IMG/VR virus record: IMGVR_UViG_3300032117_001064
Location: 1-34,039 of that record
Reading direction: 5' to 3' (one strand)
DNA length: 34,039 nucleotides
Origin: a virus
Shown: positions 7,221-14,811 of the stretch, piece by piece
Position numbering within the stretch: position 1 is the stretch's first letter
Layout of the letters: every line of letters starts with the position of its first letter
Position numbers and translations under genes: made by a program
Notes under the pieces: model-generated
Seen by the model: only the letters and a program-made list of their open reading frames with translations
Databases searched by the model: none
Told to the model about the DNA's origin: nothing

Positions 7221-7370
7221 CTAATCTTGAAATAGCCTAAAACCAATTTCAGCGATGGCCCAGCCTACAGTAAAGCTACCTAAAATACCTTTGACAGCCT
7301 GTGGTAGTAGTGTATAAGCTGCTAATGCTAATGCGATAAATCCCACACGTTTTACATAGACGTTTGACAT
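7221..7370 (-). CDS. Small hydrophobic membrane protein
   Basis: 49 aa, short and easily missed. It starts at the ATG at 7370, which shares its A with the TAA of the upstream gene (TAATG), and ends at TAG 7221-7223. A basic N-terminus (MSNVYVKRVG) is followed by a hydrophobic helix (FIALALAAYTLLP, residues 11-23) and a second, weaker hydrophobic stretch (GILGSFTVGWAIAEIGF). The upstream neighbour is also a small two-helix membrane protein, so the pair may work together, but no family is recognised. The coupled start and the terminator just downstream support it as a real gene. Confidence 0.6.
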   Translation of the reverse strand: MSNVYVKRVGFIALALAAYTLLPQAVKGILGSFTVGWAIAEIGFRLFQD

Positions 7371-7573
7371 TATTTTTTACTCCTATAATTATTACCAGTG
7401 AAAAACATACCTAATACGACCACAGCTAACCAACTGTTGAAAGTCAGTTCAATGGTATGTACAGCACCAAACAAGGTATTCCATGCCCAGATGGTTGCTA
7501 TGGGTCCAAAGATCACTAATAACACTACCAAAACTACGATACCTACTATGCCTAGGGTTTCTGCAAAATCCAT
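7370..7573 (-). CDS. Small two-helix membrane protein
   Basis: 67 aa. Two hydrophobic segments, residues 7-30 (LGIVGIVVLVVLLVIFGPIA) and about 44-58 (FNSWLAVVVLGMFF), are joined by a short loop, with a basic C-terminal tail (YRSKK). GGGAG lies seven bases before the ATG, inside the end of the AAA ATPase gene, one base from whose stop it begins. The size and topology would fit a class II holin or another small inner-membrane protein. It is, however, transcribed with an early-type AAA ATPase rather than with the hydrolase gene, so no lysis role is claimed. Confidence 0.6.
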   Translation of the reverse strand: MDFAETLGIVGIVVLVVLLVIFGPIATIWAWNTLFGAVHTIELTFNSWLAVVVLGMFFTGNNYRSKK

Positions 7574-7574
7574 A

Positions 7575-8576
7575 TTATACTCCCTTCATACAAGTTGTTG
7601 ATGCCAATGCCGTCCATTTTAATGGAAAGCTCTTCTTAAGTTGTGCGATTTTAATCGCCATACGTAAACTGACTTCACGTAGACGATTTTGATTTTCATT
7701 CATAAAGTCAATGATTAACTCTTCATCAAATTTATCAAAACCAAAGTCACTGAACAATTCACCTGTACGTGCGATCTGTTTGATACGCAAGACTTTATCA
7801 CGCAAAGTATCCAACGTCAAGTCCAGATAGTGACAACGTGATTGGATAGCATCCAAGTGGTCACGTGTCTTTTGGCTTTTCATCTGATCAAACTTAAGAT
7901 TGGTAATAAAGATCACACCACCCTTGAAATCAAATTGGTCTGGAATACCTTCATTACGTAGGCTGTGGCTATCTGCTAACCATGAGATACGACGTTTCTT
8001 ACCTGAGTCAAGTGCGCCTTTAAGCAAGTTCAAACATACGTCATCAAGTAAGATGCTGTCACAGTCGTCAAACACCACTACTGAGTTTTCGTCACTGTAT
8101 TTGTAAAGTGCTTTATATAAGCCTAATGGACTAGCAGTACCTTTGATCATTTCACTTTTAACTCTACGACCTGAGATCTGATCGAACAAGTTAGCACGAT
8201 CAAGCTCTGCTTCAATACCAAAACTTTTACCTACACCCGGAGGGCCTGCTACGATCATAGCACGGATATCTCCGTTTAATACTGCCTTGGTCATGTCATG
8301 CAAGATGTCAAACCGTTCTGCGATTTCTGAGATACGTTGTTCGTCATCTTCTGCATTAGGCACTATTGGTGCATCAACAGCTTCAACCAGTTCGTAGTCC
8401 GTAGGTGTTGCTACTGAAACACGGATCTTGTCCTTACCAAAACGACCAGTACCATCAACGGTCACATAACCGCCTTTGCTACCCAATTGGAATTGTTTGA
8501 TGAGTGGAAACACTTCATCTTTTACTTCTTGATTACGGTATGACCCGTTTTTAATTTTTATGAATCCTGTTGTCAT
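7575..8576 (-). CDS. AAA-family ATPase
   Basis: 333 aa. Walker A GPPGVGKS is at 111-118, Walker B VVVFDDCD at about 166-173, and a sensor-1-like ITN near residue 225 follows a beta strand. The N-terminal 90 residues, with an acidic linker (NAEDDEQR), precede the AAA core, and the C-terminal helical part (LREVSLRMAIKIAQLKK) looks like an AAA lid. It is not a clear gp44 clamp loader: the expected zinc or arginine-finger context is not evident. From memory, ATPases of this type are widespread but unnamed in marine T4-like phages. It has its own promoter and an AAGGAG six bases before the ATG. Confidence 0.75.
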   Translation of the reverse strand: MTTGFIKIKNGSYRNQEVKDEVFPLIKQFQLGSKGGYVTVDGTGRFGKDKIRVSVATPTDYELVEAVDAPIVPNAEDDEQRISEIAERFDILHDMTKAVLNGDIRAMIVAGPPGVGKSFGIEAELDRANLFDQISGRRVKSEMIKGTASPLGLYKALYKYSDENSVVVFDDCDSILLDDVCLNLLKGALDSGKKRRISWLADSHSLRNEGIPDQFDFKGGVIFITNLKFDQMKSQKTRDHLDAIQSRCHYLDLTLDTLRDKVLRIKQIARTGELFSDFGFDKFDEELIIDFMNENQNRLREVSLRMAIKIAQLKKSFPLKWTALASTTCMKGV

Positions 8577-8640
8577 TGTTGCTCCTTAAAAGTTTATAGA
8601 CTTGTGAAACCTGTAGCGGTTTTCTTATTGTTATAATAGT

Positions 8641-8669
8641 ATAATAGCACGTTTTTGGCCGTTTGTCAA
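8641..8669 (-). promoter_or_regulatory. Sigma-70 promoter for the AAA ATPase unit
   Basis: Minus-strand TTGACA (8664-8669), 17 bases, TATTAT (8641-8646). Predicted +1 is near 8634, giving a leader of about 58 bases that holds AAGGAG before the ATG at 8576. Confidence 0.78.
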
Positions 8670-8702
8670 CCAGATTTTGGGTGCTGTAAGTCATTGATTT
8701 TA

Positions 8703-8912
8703 TTATACGAAATCGTAGGCAAATTCGCCTGTATCACCAATAGGATGCACTTCTACTTTACCCAAGCCCAATGTCTTGCTTAATGCATGGAACACTCTAC
8801 GGGCTTGATCTTCCGTAATTGTGCTGACAAACAAGGTACCGTGCCAAAACTCCATAGTCACGGACTTGTCAAGGGTAATTGTTACTAGTTGTTTTATTGT
8901 AGTTTCAAACAT
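8703..8912 (-). CDS. Small hypothetical protein
   Basis: 69 aa, alone in its transcription unit. It shows an alternating strand-helix pattern: beta strands TIKQLVTITLD and VTMEFWHGTLFVSTI, a helix EDQARRVFHALSKTLG, and a final strand KVEVHPI. This is a compact alpha/beta protein without membrane segments or cysteines. AAAAGGAG stands seven bases before the ATG and the promoter at 8945-8973 lies just upstream. A short early protein of host take-over type is a reasonable guess from the strong promoter, but there is no homologue I recognise. Confidence 0.65.
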   Translation of the reverse strand: MFETTIKQLVTITLDKSVTMEFWHGTLFVSTITEDQARRVFHALSKTLGLGKVEVHPIGDTGEFAYDFV

Positions 8913-8944
8913 TTTAGCTCCTTTTCTTATTGTCTATGTGTAAC

Positions 8945-8973
8945 ATTATACACTAAAACAACCAAAAAGTCAA
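8945..8973 (-). promoter_or_regulatory. Sigma-70 promoter for the 69-aa gene
   Basis: Minus-strand TTGACT (8968-8973), 17 bases, TATAAT (8945-8950). Predicted +1 is near 8938 with a 26-base leader carrying AAAAGGAG. The -35 box lies seven bases past the stop codon of the upstream glycosyltransferase-like gene. Confidence 0.85.
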
Positions 8974-8979
8974 CCAAAA

Positions 8980-10065
8980 TTATGTGCGGAAATACTTGAA
9001 AAACCACTCGGGTGGATGTGCTTCTGCACCACCAAAATGTATGCCAAAACAGGATATCGGCAATCTTGATAGATTTAAATAGGCTGTGTTTCTGGCTGAA
9101 TTCATGGCCTGCGTGTTATAGTTAGGTGCTATAGCTGTTTCTGTGATCCTGCTCTTCCAAAACAAAGGAATATCTTCAGGAACGAATCTATAGTCAGCAC
9201 CTTCGGGATCTGCATTATAAAGATTCATAGTAGGATTACAGTTGGTCCAAAGATTGTCTCGATCTGTGAATCCAAAACGTACTTTCATATTGCCATCTAA
9301 GAAACCTGGGGGAATAAACAAAGGTGGAGCAGTGTTACGCACAACATCACCGGTATGTATGTATCCATCATAATGGCGTACCATTTCACGTATAGGTGCA
9401 TAGTAAGTAGCTGGTAATGTATAATGCCAATGATTGTATAAATCATCTGGACGGAACACTAGTTCATCACCATAGTCAGCATCAAACCAATATCTTCGCA
9501 TGCGTGCGGCTTTGAACATGTGGATGCCATCAAAATTATCCCAATGGAATTTAACAAAATTACCATCTTCAGTCAATTGACCATTGAAATGACGACTCAT
9601 ACGCATCTGTTCTGGCCAATGGCTATAGTAGACTACAGCATGAGGGTCTGGATCTGCTTGTAGATTTTTAATACCAGCCGCAACCATGTCTAGATCATAG
9701 TCGATGAATATGTGATCATCATTACCACCAAACCATATGACTTCATTGTCATCAGACAATATTTCATCACAGGTCTTGCGCCAATCTCTAGTATGATTAT
9801 TACGATAGTGATGTAGATCTAATTTGTCGCTAGGGAACAGCTCTTTACAATATGCTTCTAATTCCTGTTCACGGCCAGCATACTCAGGACCTAGAGCGAT
9901 ATAGAAATGGAATTTCTTGACCAATGGCGCCAGCACAGCATAGCTGGCTAGGCAGTATTTGAATATATCAAATCTATTAGATCTTGGTTGCCATGGTCCA
10001 CGCCCATTGTCATAGGGATAACCTATACGATGATCTGTGATTTTAACGTTAAGGACTACTATCAT
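8980..10065 (-). CDS. Putative glycosyltransferase, last gene of the sugar-activation module
   Basis: 361 aa. The N-terminal half has an alpha/beta pattern of GT-A type: a first strand MIVVLNVKIT, then FDIFKYCLASYAVLAPLVKK, a strand FHFYIALGP, and VIWFGGNDDHIFIDYD near residues 108-123, where Asp-Asp-His could be a metal-binding DxD-like motif. The C-terminal half is rich in Trp, Tyr, His and Pro, typical of acceptor-binding regions. The ATG shares its A with the TAA of the aldolase-like gene, so the protein belongs to that operon and would transfer the activated sugar. The family is not identified with certainty. Confidence 0.5.
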   Translation of the reverse strand: MIVVLNVKITDHRIGYPYDNGRGPWQPRSNRFDIFKYCLASYAVLAPLVKKFHFYIALGPEYAGREQELEAYCKELFPSDKLDLHHYRNNHTRDWRKTCDEILSDDNEVIWFGGNDDHIFIDYDLDMVAAGIKNLQADPDPHAVVYYSHWPEQMRMSRHFNGQLTEDGNFVKFHWDNFDGIHMFKAARMRRYWFDADYGDELVFRPDDLYNHWHYTLPATYYAPIREMVRHYDGYIHTGDVVRNTAPPLFIPPGFLDGNMKVRFGFTDRDNLWTNCNPTMNLYNADPEGADYRFVPEDIPLFWKSRITETAIAPNYNTQAMNSARNTAYLNLSRLPISCFGIHFGGAEAHPPEWFFKYFRT

Positions 10066-11045
10066 TAGATATTGTTTGCGTAAGTATCTAAAACTTGATA
10101 AATTTCGTGTGCCACTTCCATATCCCAGAAGCAGTGTTGATTTAATGCATCAATCAATGATTGGTATTCTGGAGTTGCAAAACAGTAGTGACCTGCTACT
10201 GTGATCTTTTGTTGGTCTTCTTGGCTAGCTGTCCATTTCTTCCAACGACCACTGTCTAATACTCGTTGAGCGAATGGAATCCATAGATTATCAAGTTTGT
10301 ATTGTTTGGCTAAACGTTCTAGTAATTTAGTTTGAACTACCCCTAGTTGTGGAGCGATATTCATAGCATGTACACCTACTGATTTACGTAGTTGTACTTG
10401 TTCAGCTGTCAAATAGTCAGCATTGTGTTCTTTAAGACCTACACCATTAGCATTGGCCACTTCGACCAGTTCTTTTACCGTGTCAGCATAAAATCCACCA
10501 GCTTGATGATCTTCAAAACACAAACTGCCTGTTTGCGCTACTACGAATTTCATGTTAGGGAAGTTCTTAGCAAAGGCCACGTCATTTTTATATTTGATCG
10601 CACCTGCTGCTACACCTACATTTTCTTCCGTGCCAAATTCAAAGCGGATATTGGGATTGAGATCTAAACAGAATTTAATCAGTTCTTCAGCGATACCATA
10701 TGTATCATCAACACGGCTAGTATCGATGTGTATTAGATCAAAACCCTGTTCAATATCATAGGCGATGGTTTTTTTAGTGGCGTCAACTGCATCACGTAAT
10801 GGCAGTGATTTTTCAACGTCTAAGAAATATGGACCACAATGATCACGGCATACTAATAGATAGTCTGTGTTGTTTGTTTTTAATTGTTCACGCAGTTGTG
10901 GAGTCGTCATTACATATCCGCTTTCTGCGTCAATTTGATTACGGCTAGCGATCAACATCAAAGGATATTGCTTGTCGTGGCTGTAGTCGCACAATGTATT
11001 AATAACTTCACGGCTCATTGGCCCAAAACCTAATTTAGAATCCAT
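10065..11045 (-). CDS. GatZ/KbaZ-like sugar-phosphate aldolase subunit
   Basis: 326 aa from the ATG at 11045, preceded by GGGA; a longer frame to 11084 overlaps the phosphatase gene further. Residues 30-40 (LMLIASRNQID) and GYVMTT, then YLLVCRDHCGPYF, DAVDATKKTIAYDIEQGFD and LIHIDTSR follow the TIM-barrel pattern of the class II tagatose-bisphosphate aldolase non-catalytic subunit family. In that family, motifs of type SNQVN, GYTGMTP and GGDHLGP stand in the same order. Length is somewhat shorter than bacterial GatZ (about 420 aa). In this operon it more likely makes or cleaves an unusual sugar phosphate than degrades galactitol. Substrate unknown. Confidence 0.6.
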   Translation of the reverse strand: MDSKLGFGPMSREVINTLCDYSHDKQYPLMLIASRNQIDAESGYVMTTPQLREQLKTNNTDYLLVCRDHCGPYFLDVEKSLPLRDAVDATKKTIAYDIEQGFDLIHIDTSRVDDTYGIAEELIKFCLDLNPNIRFEFGTEENVGVAAGAIKYKNDVAFAKNFPNMKFVVAQTGSLCFEDHQAGGFYADTVKELVEVANANGVGLKEHNADYLTAEQVQLRKSVGVHAMNIAPQLGVVQTKLLERLAKQYKLDNLWIPFAQRVLDSGRWKKWTASQEDQQKITVAGHYCFATPEYQSLIDALNQHCFWDMEVAHEIYQVLDTYANNI

Positions 11046-11505
11046 GTTTAATTCCCATTTTATCCATAATATACACGCAGGCATCCATCACAGCACCCTT
11101 ACCGCCTTCGCGTGGTGTTACATAATTAGCAGCCTGTATAGCTGTTCTCCAACTTTGTGCTGGGGCAATACTCAATCCCACATGAGGAAAGATTTTTGCA
11201 TCATAAGGTCCGTCACCCATGAAGACTGTTTCACTGGGATCTCCTTTACTTAAGATCCAGTCCAATCTATCTGCTTCTTTAACCATGGTCACAGGAAACT
11301 TCATATGTTCAGTGACACGATTGTAGGTGATAGGCCAGCCATTTTCATCAGCACTGACAAACTCAATCTCAATATGGGCACGTAGCAATTTTAATCCATC
11401 GTGATCATAATTACCAAAGGCTTTGAATGGTTTCCCATCTTGACCCCAGTAGAGCATGCCATCATTTAGGACGCCATCAACGTCCATGATAAATCTTTTA
11501 TACAT
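11035..11505 (-). CDS. KdsC-like HAD phosphatase
   Basis: 156 aa. Residues 7-12 are MDVDGVLNDG, the HAD motif I DxDGV with the nucleophile Asp. VSADENGWP near 50 is the motif II region, and MGDGPYDAKIF near 97 is motif IV (GDxxxD). EGGKGAVMD near 134 matches the C-terminal EGGxGAVRE loop of 3-deoxy-manno-octulosonate-8-phosphate phosphatases (KdsC/YrbI), which lack a cap domain and have about this length. Expected role: dephosphorylation of a sugar phosphate in the pathway encoded by the neighbours. It overlaps the fusion kinase gene by eight bases and the aldolase-like gene by eleven. Confidence 0.82.
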   Translation of the reverse strand: MYKRFIMDVDGVLNDGMLYWGQDGKPFKAFGNYDHDGLKLLRAHIEIEFVSADENGWPITYNRVTEHMKFPVTMVKEADRLDWILSKGDPSETVFMGDGPYDAKIFPHVGLSIAPAQSWRTAIQAANYVTPREGGKGAVMDACVYIMDKMGIKHGF

Positions 11506-13084
11506 CTAATACCTTTGAAAAATGTAATTGTGCTAGTGCTACTAAGAACTTGTCAAATGGTGCTTCATGTAATGGGCTCATGTTTAAGTAGATGATTGGC
11601 ACTAAGGTTTTAACTTTACGCCAATCTAGTCCTCTTGATATGACCCAACGTTGCAACATGTCTTCGTAGACTTTGACATCTTCTACACTAGGAATTTCTA
11701 GTGTAACATAGTCATTCTTTTCTTTATAATTATAGTGTTCGTGTTTGATATCTTTATAACTTAAATGTAACCCGCCTAGCATTTTAGCCAGATCATAATA
11801 TTGATCGCCATATAATTCACCAGCAAAGTCAGTGCGCCAATCGATAGCAGTAAAACGATCTTGCTCATGTTCATACAAGTGCATGACGTCTAAACTGTGT
11901 AGATTCTGGCCGCGTTCATAGATAGTGTTATCAAAGTGCAGGTCACCGTGGATGAATTTCCATTCATAATTAGAGCATAGCATATCCCAATCAATCTTGT
12001 CAAGATATTGATCGATACTCAACACTTCTTTACCGTTTACCACACAGGGTTCTGACCAGTCGCTGTATTTGACACGGAACTGTTCTACACGTTCCATAGT
12101 TTTATCATGGTAGAATTTACGGCAACAGGCTTCTGCTTGATCATTAGCTGGTGCTGGTTTCCAAAGTACTTTTTCGCACCAATCAAGCATTTTTTCAAAT
12201 ATCTCTGGTGTGTATTGATTATATACGATATCACCATTAGCATAATCATGTACTAGGAAGTTACCTGCTACTTCTACATTGGCTGGCATGGCTTCTGTGT
12301 TACATTCAGCTCGTTTGACACGCATTTCTGCTTGTCGGGGATTGGTCCAAAATTTTATAATTTTACCATTATCATTGTAAAATAATTCATCTGGTTTAGG
12401 AAAACTAACATCAGTGAATTCACTTGATAGTTCTTCCCATTTTTCGTAAGTACCAAAGTCTTTCCAACTGCGGATGGTATGAGCTTTTAGGTCCATGCCC
12501 CTAAATCCTTCATAGGTTTCTTTCGCATGTCGAGCCTGCAGATTCTTTAGATACTCATCATCTTTTACATACATCAAACCAATAAAAGCGTCGACTGCTA
12601 TCTCACTGGATTTTTTATTGTGTACACTGACTATTTCATCACCTTCACGTTCGACCCAACAATAATCTTGAGCGATAGCTGAATCTACCGGATGTACTCC
12701 GATCCAGTTATGATCTAGTTTATCTTCAAAGTTAAAGTCAAATAATGTATCACAAGCTAACCACATGAATCCACCACGGATATATTTGCTGCACATCTGT
12801 ATAGTTGTTGCAGGTCCTGTGTCGCCTTCTGCATAATTGTCGATGTCTACGAATACAATATCTTTATCTTTATGTACAGTACTGACATAATCTTTAACAT
12901 GTTGCCCCATGTGGCCACAGGCAACAACAAAACGTGTCGTGTCATCAAATTTTTCCATGATATGGCTGATCAAGGGTTTGTTATTATAAGGAACTAGGGC
13001 TTTAGGGATCATGCGGCTAAATGGCCCCATACGACGACCATAACCGGCAGCAAGGATCAATACCGTGAGTTTAGTTTTGTTCAT
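11498..13084 (-). CDS. Sugar-1-phosphate nucleotidyltransferase / sugar kinase fusion
   Basis: 528 aa with two domains. Residues 1-240 form a nucleotidyltransferase: LAAGYGRRMGPF at 11-22 is the nucleotide-binding loop, PKALVP at 27-32 follows, and WLACDTLFDF near 108 gives the metal-binding Asp. Residues 260-528 form an aminoglycoside-phosphotransferase-like kinase: IHGDLHFDN at 378-386 is the catalytic Brenner motif and IDWR at 414-417 supplies the metal-binding Asp. Separate bacterial enzymes of this pairing include AmgK with MurU and LicA with LicC. The fused protein would phosphorylate a sugar or choline-like substrate at the anomeric or hydroxyl position and then activate it as a nucleotide derivative. 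Substrate not known. Overlaps the cupin gene by 14 bases. Confidence 0.8.
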   Translation of the reverse strand: MNKTKLTVLILAAGYGRRMGPFSRMIPKALVPYNNKPLISHIMEKFDDTTRFVVACGHMGQHVKDYVSTVHKDKDIVFVDIDNYAEGDTGPATTIQMCSKYIRGGFMWLACDTLFDFNFEDKLDHNWIGVHPVDSAIAQDYCWVEREGDEIVSVHNKKSSEIAVDAFIGLMYVKDDEYLKNLQARHAKETYEGFRGMDLKAHTIRSWKDFGTYEKWEELSSEFTDVSFPKPDELFYNDNGKIIKFWTNPRQAEMRVKRAECNTEAMPANVEVAGNFLVHDYANGDIVYNQYTPEIFEKMLDWCEKVLWKPAPANDQAEACCRKFYHDKTMERVEQFRVKYSDWSEPCVVNGKEVLSIDQYLDKIDWDMLCSNYEWKFIHGDLHFDNTIYERGQNLHSLDVMHLYEHEQDRFTAIDWRTDFAGELYGDQYYDLAKMLGGLHLSYKDIKHEHYNYKEKNDYVTLEIPSVEDVKVYEDMLQRWVISRGLDWRKVKTLVPIIYLNMSPLHEAPFDKFLVALAQLHFSKVLDV

Positions 13085-13544
13085 GTTCTGATGCTATCCT
13101 TCCGTGACCTCTATTGGCTGAATCTTCTAAACGAATCACGTCATCTAATTGAGTTGTACTTGCTTCTGTATAATGTAAATCATCATGAGCGATCATGCGA
13201 TGGATTGTACCAGGAGGTGTATGGAATACTGCACCAGGTTCTAGTTCTTGTACTATTAGTTCAGATTTGATTTGAGCTATTTCTTCTGTTGAATAACCGC
13301 CAGCTAGATAACGCTCACAGTCAAATGGTTTTGGATGATATGCTAGTGCACCTCTTCCAATGTGTAGATGTATTGTTTCTGATTTGTATTGATGTACCTG
13401 TAAGCTGGTTACGAAACCTGCTCTTAGGATTAGTTCTTTAAGTGCAAATGGGTAAACTTCATTACCACCTTGGAGCCATGTTTCTTGCCCCCAGGGTTTA
13501 TGTACTACGTGGCAGTCTTCAAGTTTATAGAATTCTACAGTCAT
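13071..13544 (-). CDS. Cupin (sugar-phosphate isomerase-like)
   Basis: 157 aa from the ATG at 13544. AAGGA lies six bases before it, making this start better than 13547 or the further upstream 13568. HKPWGQETWLQ near the start resembles the KPWG motif of type II phosphomannose isomerase cupins. SLQVHQYKSETIHLHIGRG and PGAVFHTPPGTIHRM are the two cupin boxes with the metal-binding His and Glu residues. First gene of a tightly overlapped five-gene operon. It could isomerise the sugar phosphate that the following kinase and nucleotidyltransferase activate, or act as a sugar sensor. The late-type promoter at 13578-13585 lies just upstream. Confidence 0.72.
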   Translation of the reverse strand: MTVEFYKLEDCHVVHKPWGQETWLQGGNEVYPFALKELILRAGFVTSLQVHQYKSETIHLHIGRGALAYHPKPFDCERYLAGGYSTEEIAQIKSELIVQELEPGAVFHTPPGTIHRMIAHDDLHYTEASTTQLDDVIRLEDSANRGHGRIASEHEQN

Positions 13545-13577
13545 CATTGATCCTTCATTGAACGGCAATATTTTAGA

Positions 13578-13585
13578 TATTTATC
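13578..13585 (-). promoter_or_regulatory. T4-like late promoter box
   Basis: Minus-strand GATAAATA, one base from the T4 late promoter TATAAATA. Predicted start of transcription is near 13572, leaving about 28 bases of leader with AAGGA before the cupin start. The same RATAAATA box stands before rfbB, the 481-aa gene and gp32. Confidence 0.6.
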
Positions 13586-13617
13586 AGGCCGACAATTTAG
13601 GATCTTAAAACTTGGTA

Positions 13618-13779
13618 TTAACAGCAGTCACTAAAACTATCAATCCAACGTTTAGTACAAGCCTTGTCATTTTCAGCACAAGGTGTGTCAGCTTGCTGTT
13701 GTGTTTGGACTGGTTTAGCAGGAATGCTTGCGACCATAGCTTGAGTCGCTAAGTCAGATAAATCTGCTTGGTTTTCCAT
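13618..13779 (-). CDS. Small Cys-rich hypothetical protein
   Basis: 53 aa from the ATG at 13779, with AAAGGAAG nine bases upstream; the frame extends to 13830 but would start before this site. The N-terminal part is polar and disordered-looking (PVQTQQQADTP), and the end holds four cysteines (PCAENDKACTKRWIDSFSDCC), which could form disulfides or bind metal. Not recognised. It follows the inverted repeat at 13814-13834. Confidence 0.5.
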   Translation of the reverse strand: MENQADLSDLATQAMVASIPAKPVQTQQQADTPCAENDKACTKRWIDSFSDCC

Positions 13780-13813
13780 GTTACTTCCTTTCGCCTTTTG
13801 GGCATGGTTAAAA

Positions 13814-13834
13814 TATAGTGATTGTGTCACTATA
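13814..13834. repeat. Perfect inverted repeat, operator-like or weak terminator
   Basis: TATAGTGA (13814-13821) and TCACTATA (13827-13834) are perfect complements around a 5-base spacer. Transcribed from the minus strand the hairpin is followed by TTTT. It may end the 93-aa gene whose stop is at 13846, or serve as a binding site in the leader of the 53-aa gene. Confidence 0.55.
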
Positions 13835-13845
13835 AGATTATTTAG

Positions 13846-14127
13846 TTAATGTGGCAGTTTTGGTGCGTGCATAGCGTCTAAAATGCTGTCTACAGCATCA
13901 TACCAACTTTGTGTAAAGTCGATACCAGAATATACCCAATCGCGTAAGTCCGGAACGAATGCTGTAAGTATCAGGAATGCACTGACAATCCAAAATATGG
14001 TTTCTAGAGTGACTGTGAGTTTTTTGGGTTTTAGTTCTTTGGGTCCATATAGGCAGTGACGGTAGTGATACCATTCTTCTCTATTTGGATTACCGTGTGT
14101 ACCCCAGTTGCTATCTCTATTATCCAT
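13846..14127 (-). CDS. Small membrane protein, leaderless start
   Basis: 93 aa from the ATG at 14127; a further upstream ATG (14142) would lie before the predicted transcription start. The N-terminal 30 residues are polar and aromatic (GNPNREEWYHYRHC). A hydrophobic helix at about 42-59 (LETIFWIVSAFLILTAFV) is followed by a 30-residue soluble tail with a predicted amphipathic helix. Single-pass topology. It lies directly downstream of the cell-wall hydrolase gene, so a holin or spanin-like role is possible, but it has its own sigma-70 promoter and no lysis motif is seen. Confidence 0.6.
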   Translation of the reverse strand: MDNRDSNWGTHGNPNREEWYHYRHCLYGPKELKPKKLTVTLETIFWIVSAFLILTAFVPDLRDWVYSGIDFTQSWYDAVDSILDAMHAPKLPH

Positions 14128-14133
14128 GCAAAT

Positions 14134-14162
14134 ATTATACATGAATAATAGAGAAAAGTCAA
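14134..14162 (-). promoter_or_regulatory. Sigma-70 promoter giving a leaderless message
   Basis: Minus-strand TTGACT (14157-14162), 17 bases, TATAAT (14134-14139). The expected +1 is 14127, exactly the A of the ATG of the 93-aa protein. The same geometry is seen at 7065-7093. Confidence 0.85.
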
Positions 14163-14169
14163 TGGGTTT

Positions 14170-14766
14170 TTATCGTTTGTAGAAAACGTGACTACCAATT
14201 TGGTCCACTACGTGATGTGGCCAACTTGGATCTATTTTGACATCATATCTATGAAAGTATAGTGTATCGTTACCCAACGCTTCTATCCGTCGGTTTTCCA
14301 GATATACCCTCCGAGCGGCAATGTAACTGATATTGTTTTGACTGATAACTCGAGTCTTATCTGTTTTACTATCGCACATCCAGCTGAACTGGCAGACTTT
14401 AGTTTTATCATCAGCTACTGTAGTCTGTGCTACTACAGCACATAAGTCACGTGGAAACAATCCACTACGGGCACGATTAACTGTCACCTGTGCTACTGCC
14501 ATCTGCCCTTCCATTGGTTCACCATTAGCTTCATAGAATACATTACGAGCAAGGCAACCAAGTTGTCTCTTGATACTAGCTTCTTGTTTCTTGAGCATGA
14601 CTGCTACTCGTTTGTTGAAACTTTTTGATTCTACTTCAGCACTACCTACTGCTGATGGTATTCCTGTTGTTGCTGTTACTGCTAAAATCGTTATGGACAT
14701 TTTTGCCCAGGTTACGAACTTTCTGTGGAACATCTCAAACTTCTCAAATCGTGAGATATCTCGCAT
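14170..14766 (-). CDS. SleB/CwlJ-type cell-wall hydrolase (endolysin candidate)
   Basis: 198 aa. Residues 71-93 (CLARNVFYEANGEPMEGQ and following) match the start of the SleB-like hydrolase domain, in which the Glu of FYEA (residue 79) is the likely catalytic acid. The downstream VTVNRARSGLFP, CAVVAQ and CQFSWMCD segments follow the family order. Residues 18-42 are hydrophobic and end in small residues (ILAVTATTGIPSAVGSAEV), so a signal peptide or signal anchor is likely and export could be Sec-dependent. These enzymes cleave peptidoglycan glycan strands. GGAGGG lies seven bases before the ATG. The most probable lysis enzyme in this window. Confidence 0.82.
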   Translation of the reverse strand: MRDISRFEKFEMFHRKFVTWAKMSITILAVTATTGIPSAVGSAEVESKSFNKRVAVMLKKQEASIKRQLGCLARNVFYEANGEPMEGQMAVAQVTVNRARSGLFPRDLCAVVAQTTVADDKTKVCQFSWMCDSKTDKTRVISQNNISYIAARRVYLENRRIEALGNDTLYFHRYDVKIDPSWPHHVVDQIGSHVFYKR

Positions 14767-14811
14767 TGGCTTCCCTCCTGTTTTAATTATTGTCTATAGG
14801 CTGTGATTACC

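Noticed and set aside
7170-7235. A 21-codon plus-strand frame with a perfect AGGAGG site before its ATG
   Set aside because: No other plus-strand gene is seen, it lies inside or across a minus-strand gene and its 3' region, and it has no promoter. The AGGAGG is better explained as part of the minus-strand CCTCC stretch.
14767-14811. A TATAGA sequence upstream of the cell-wall hydrolase as a promoter
   Set aside because: No -35 match at usable distance; the strong GGAGGG is explained as ribosome binding site only.
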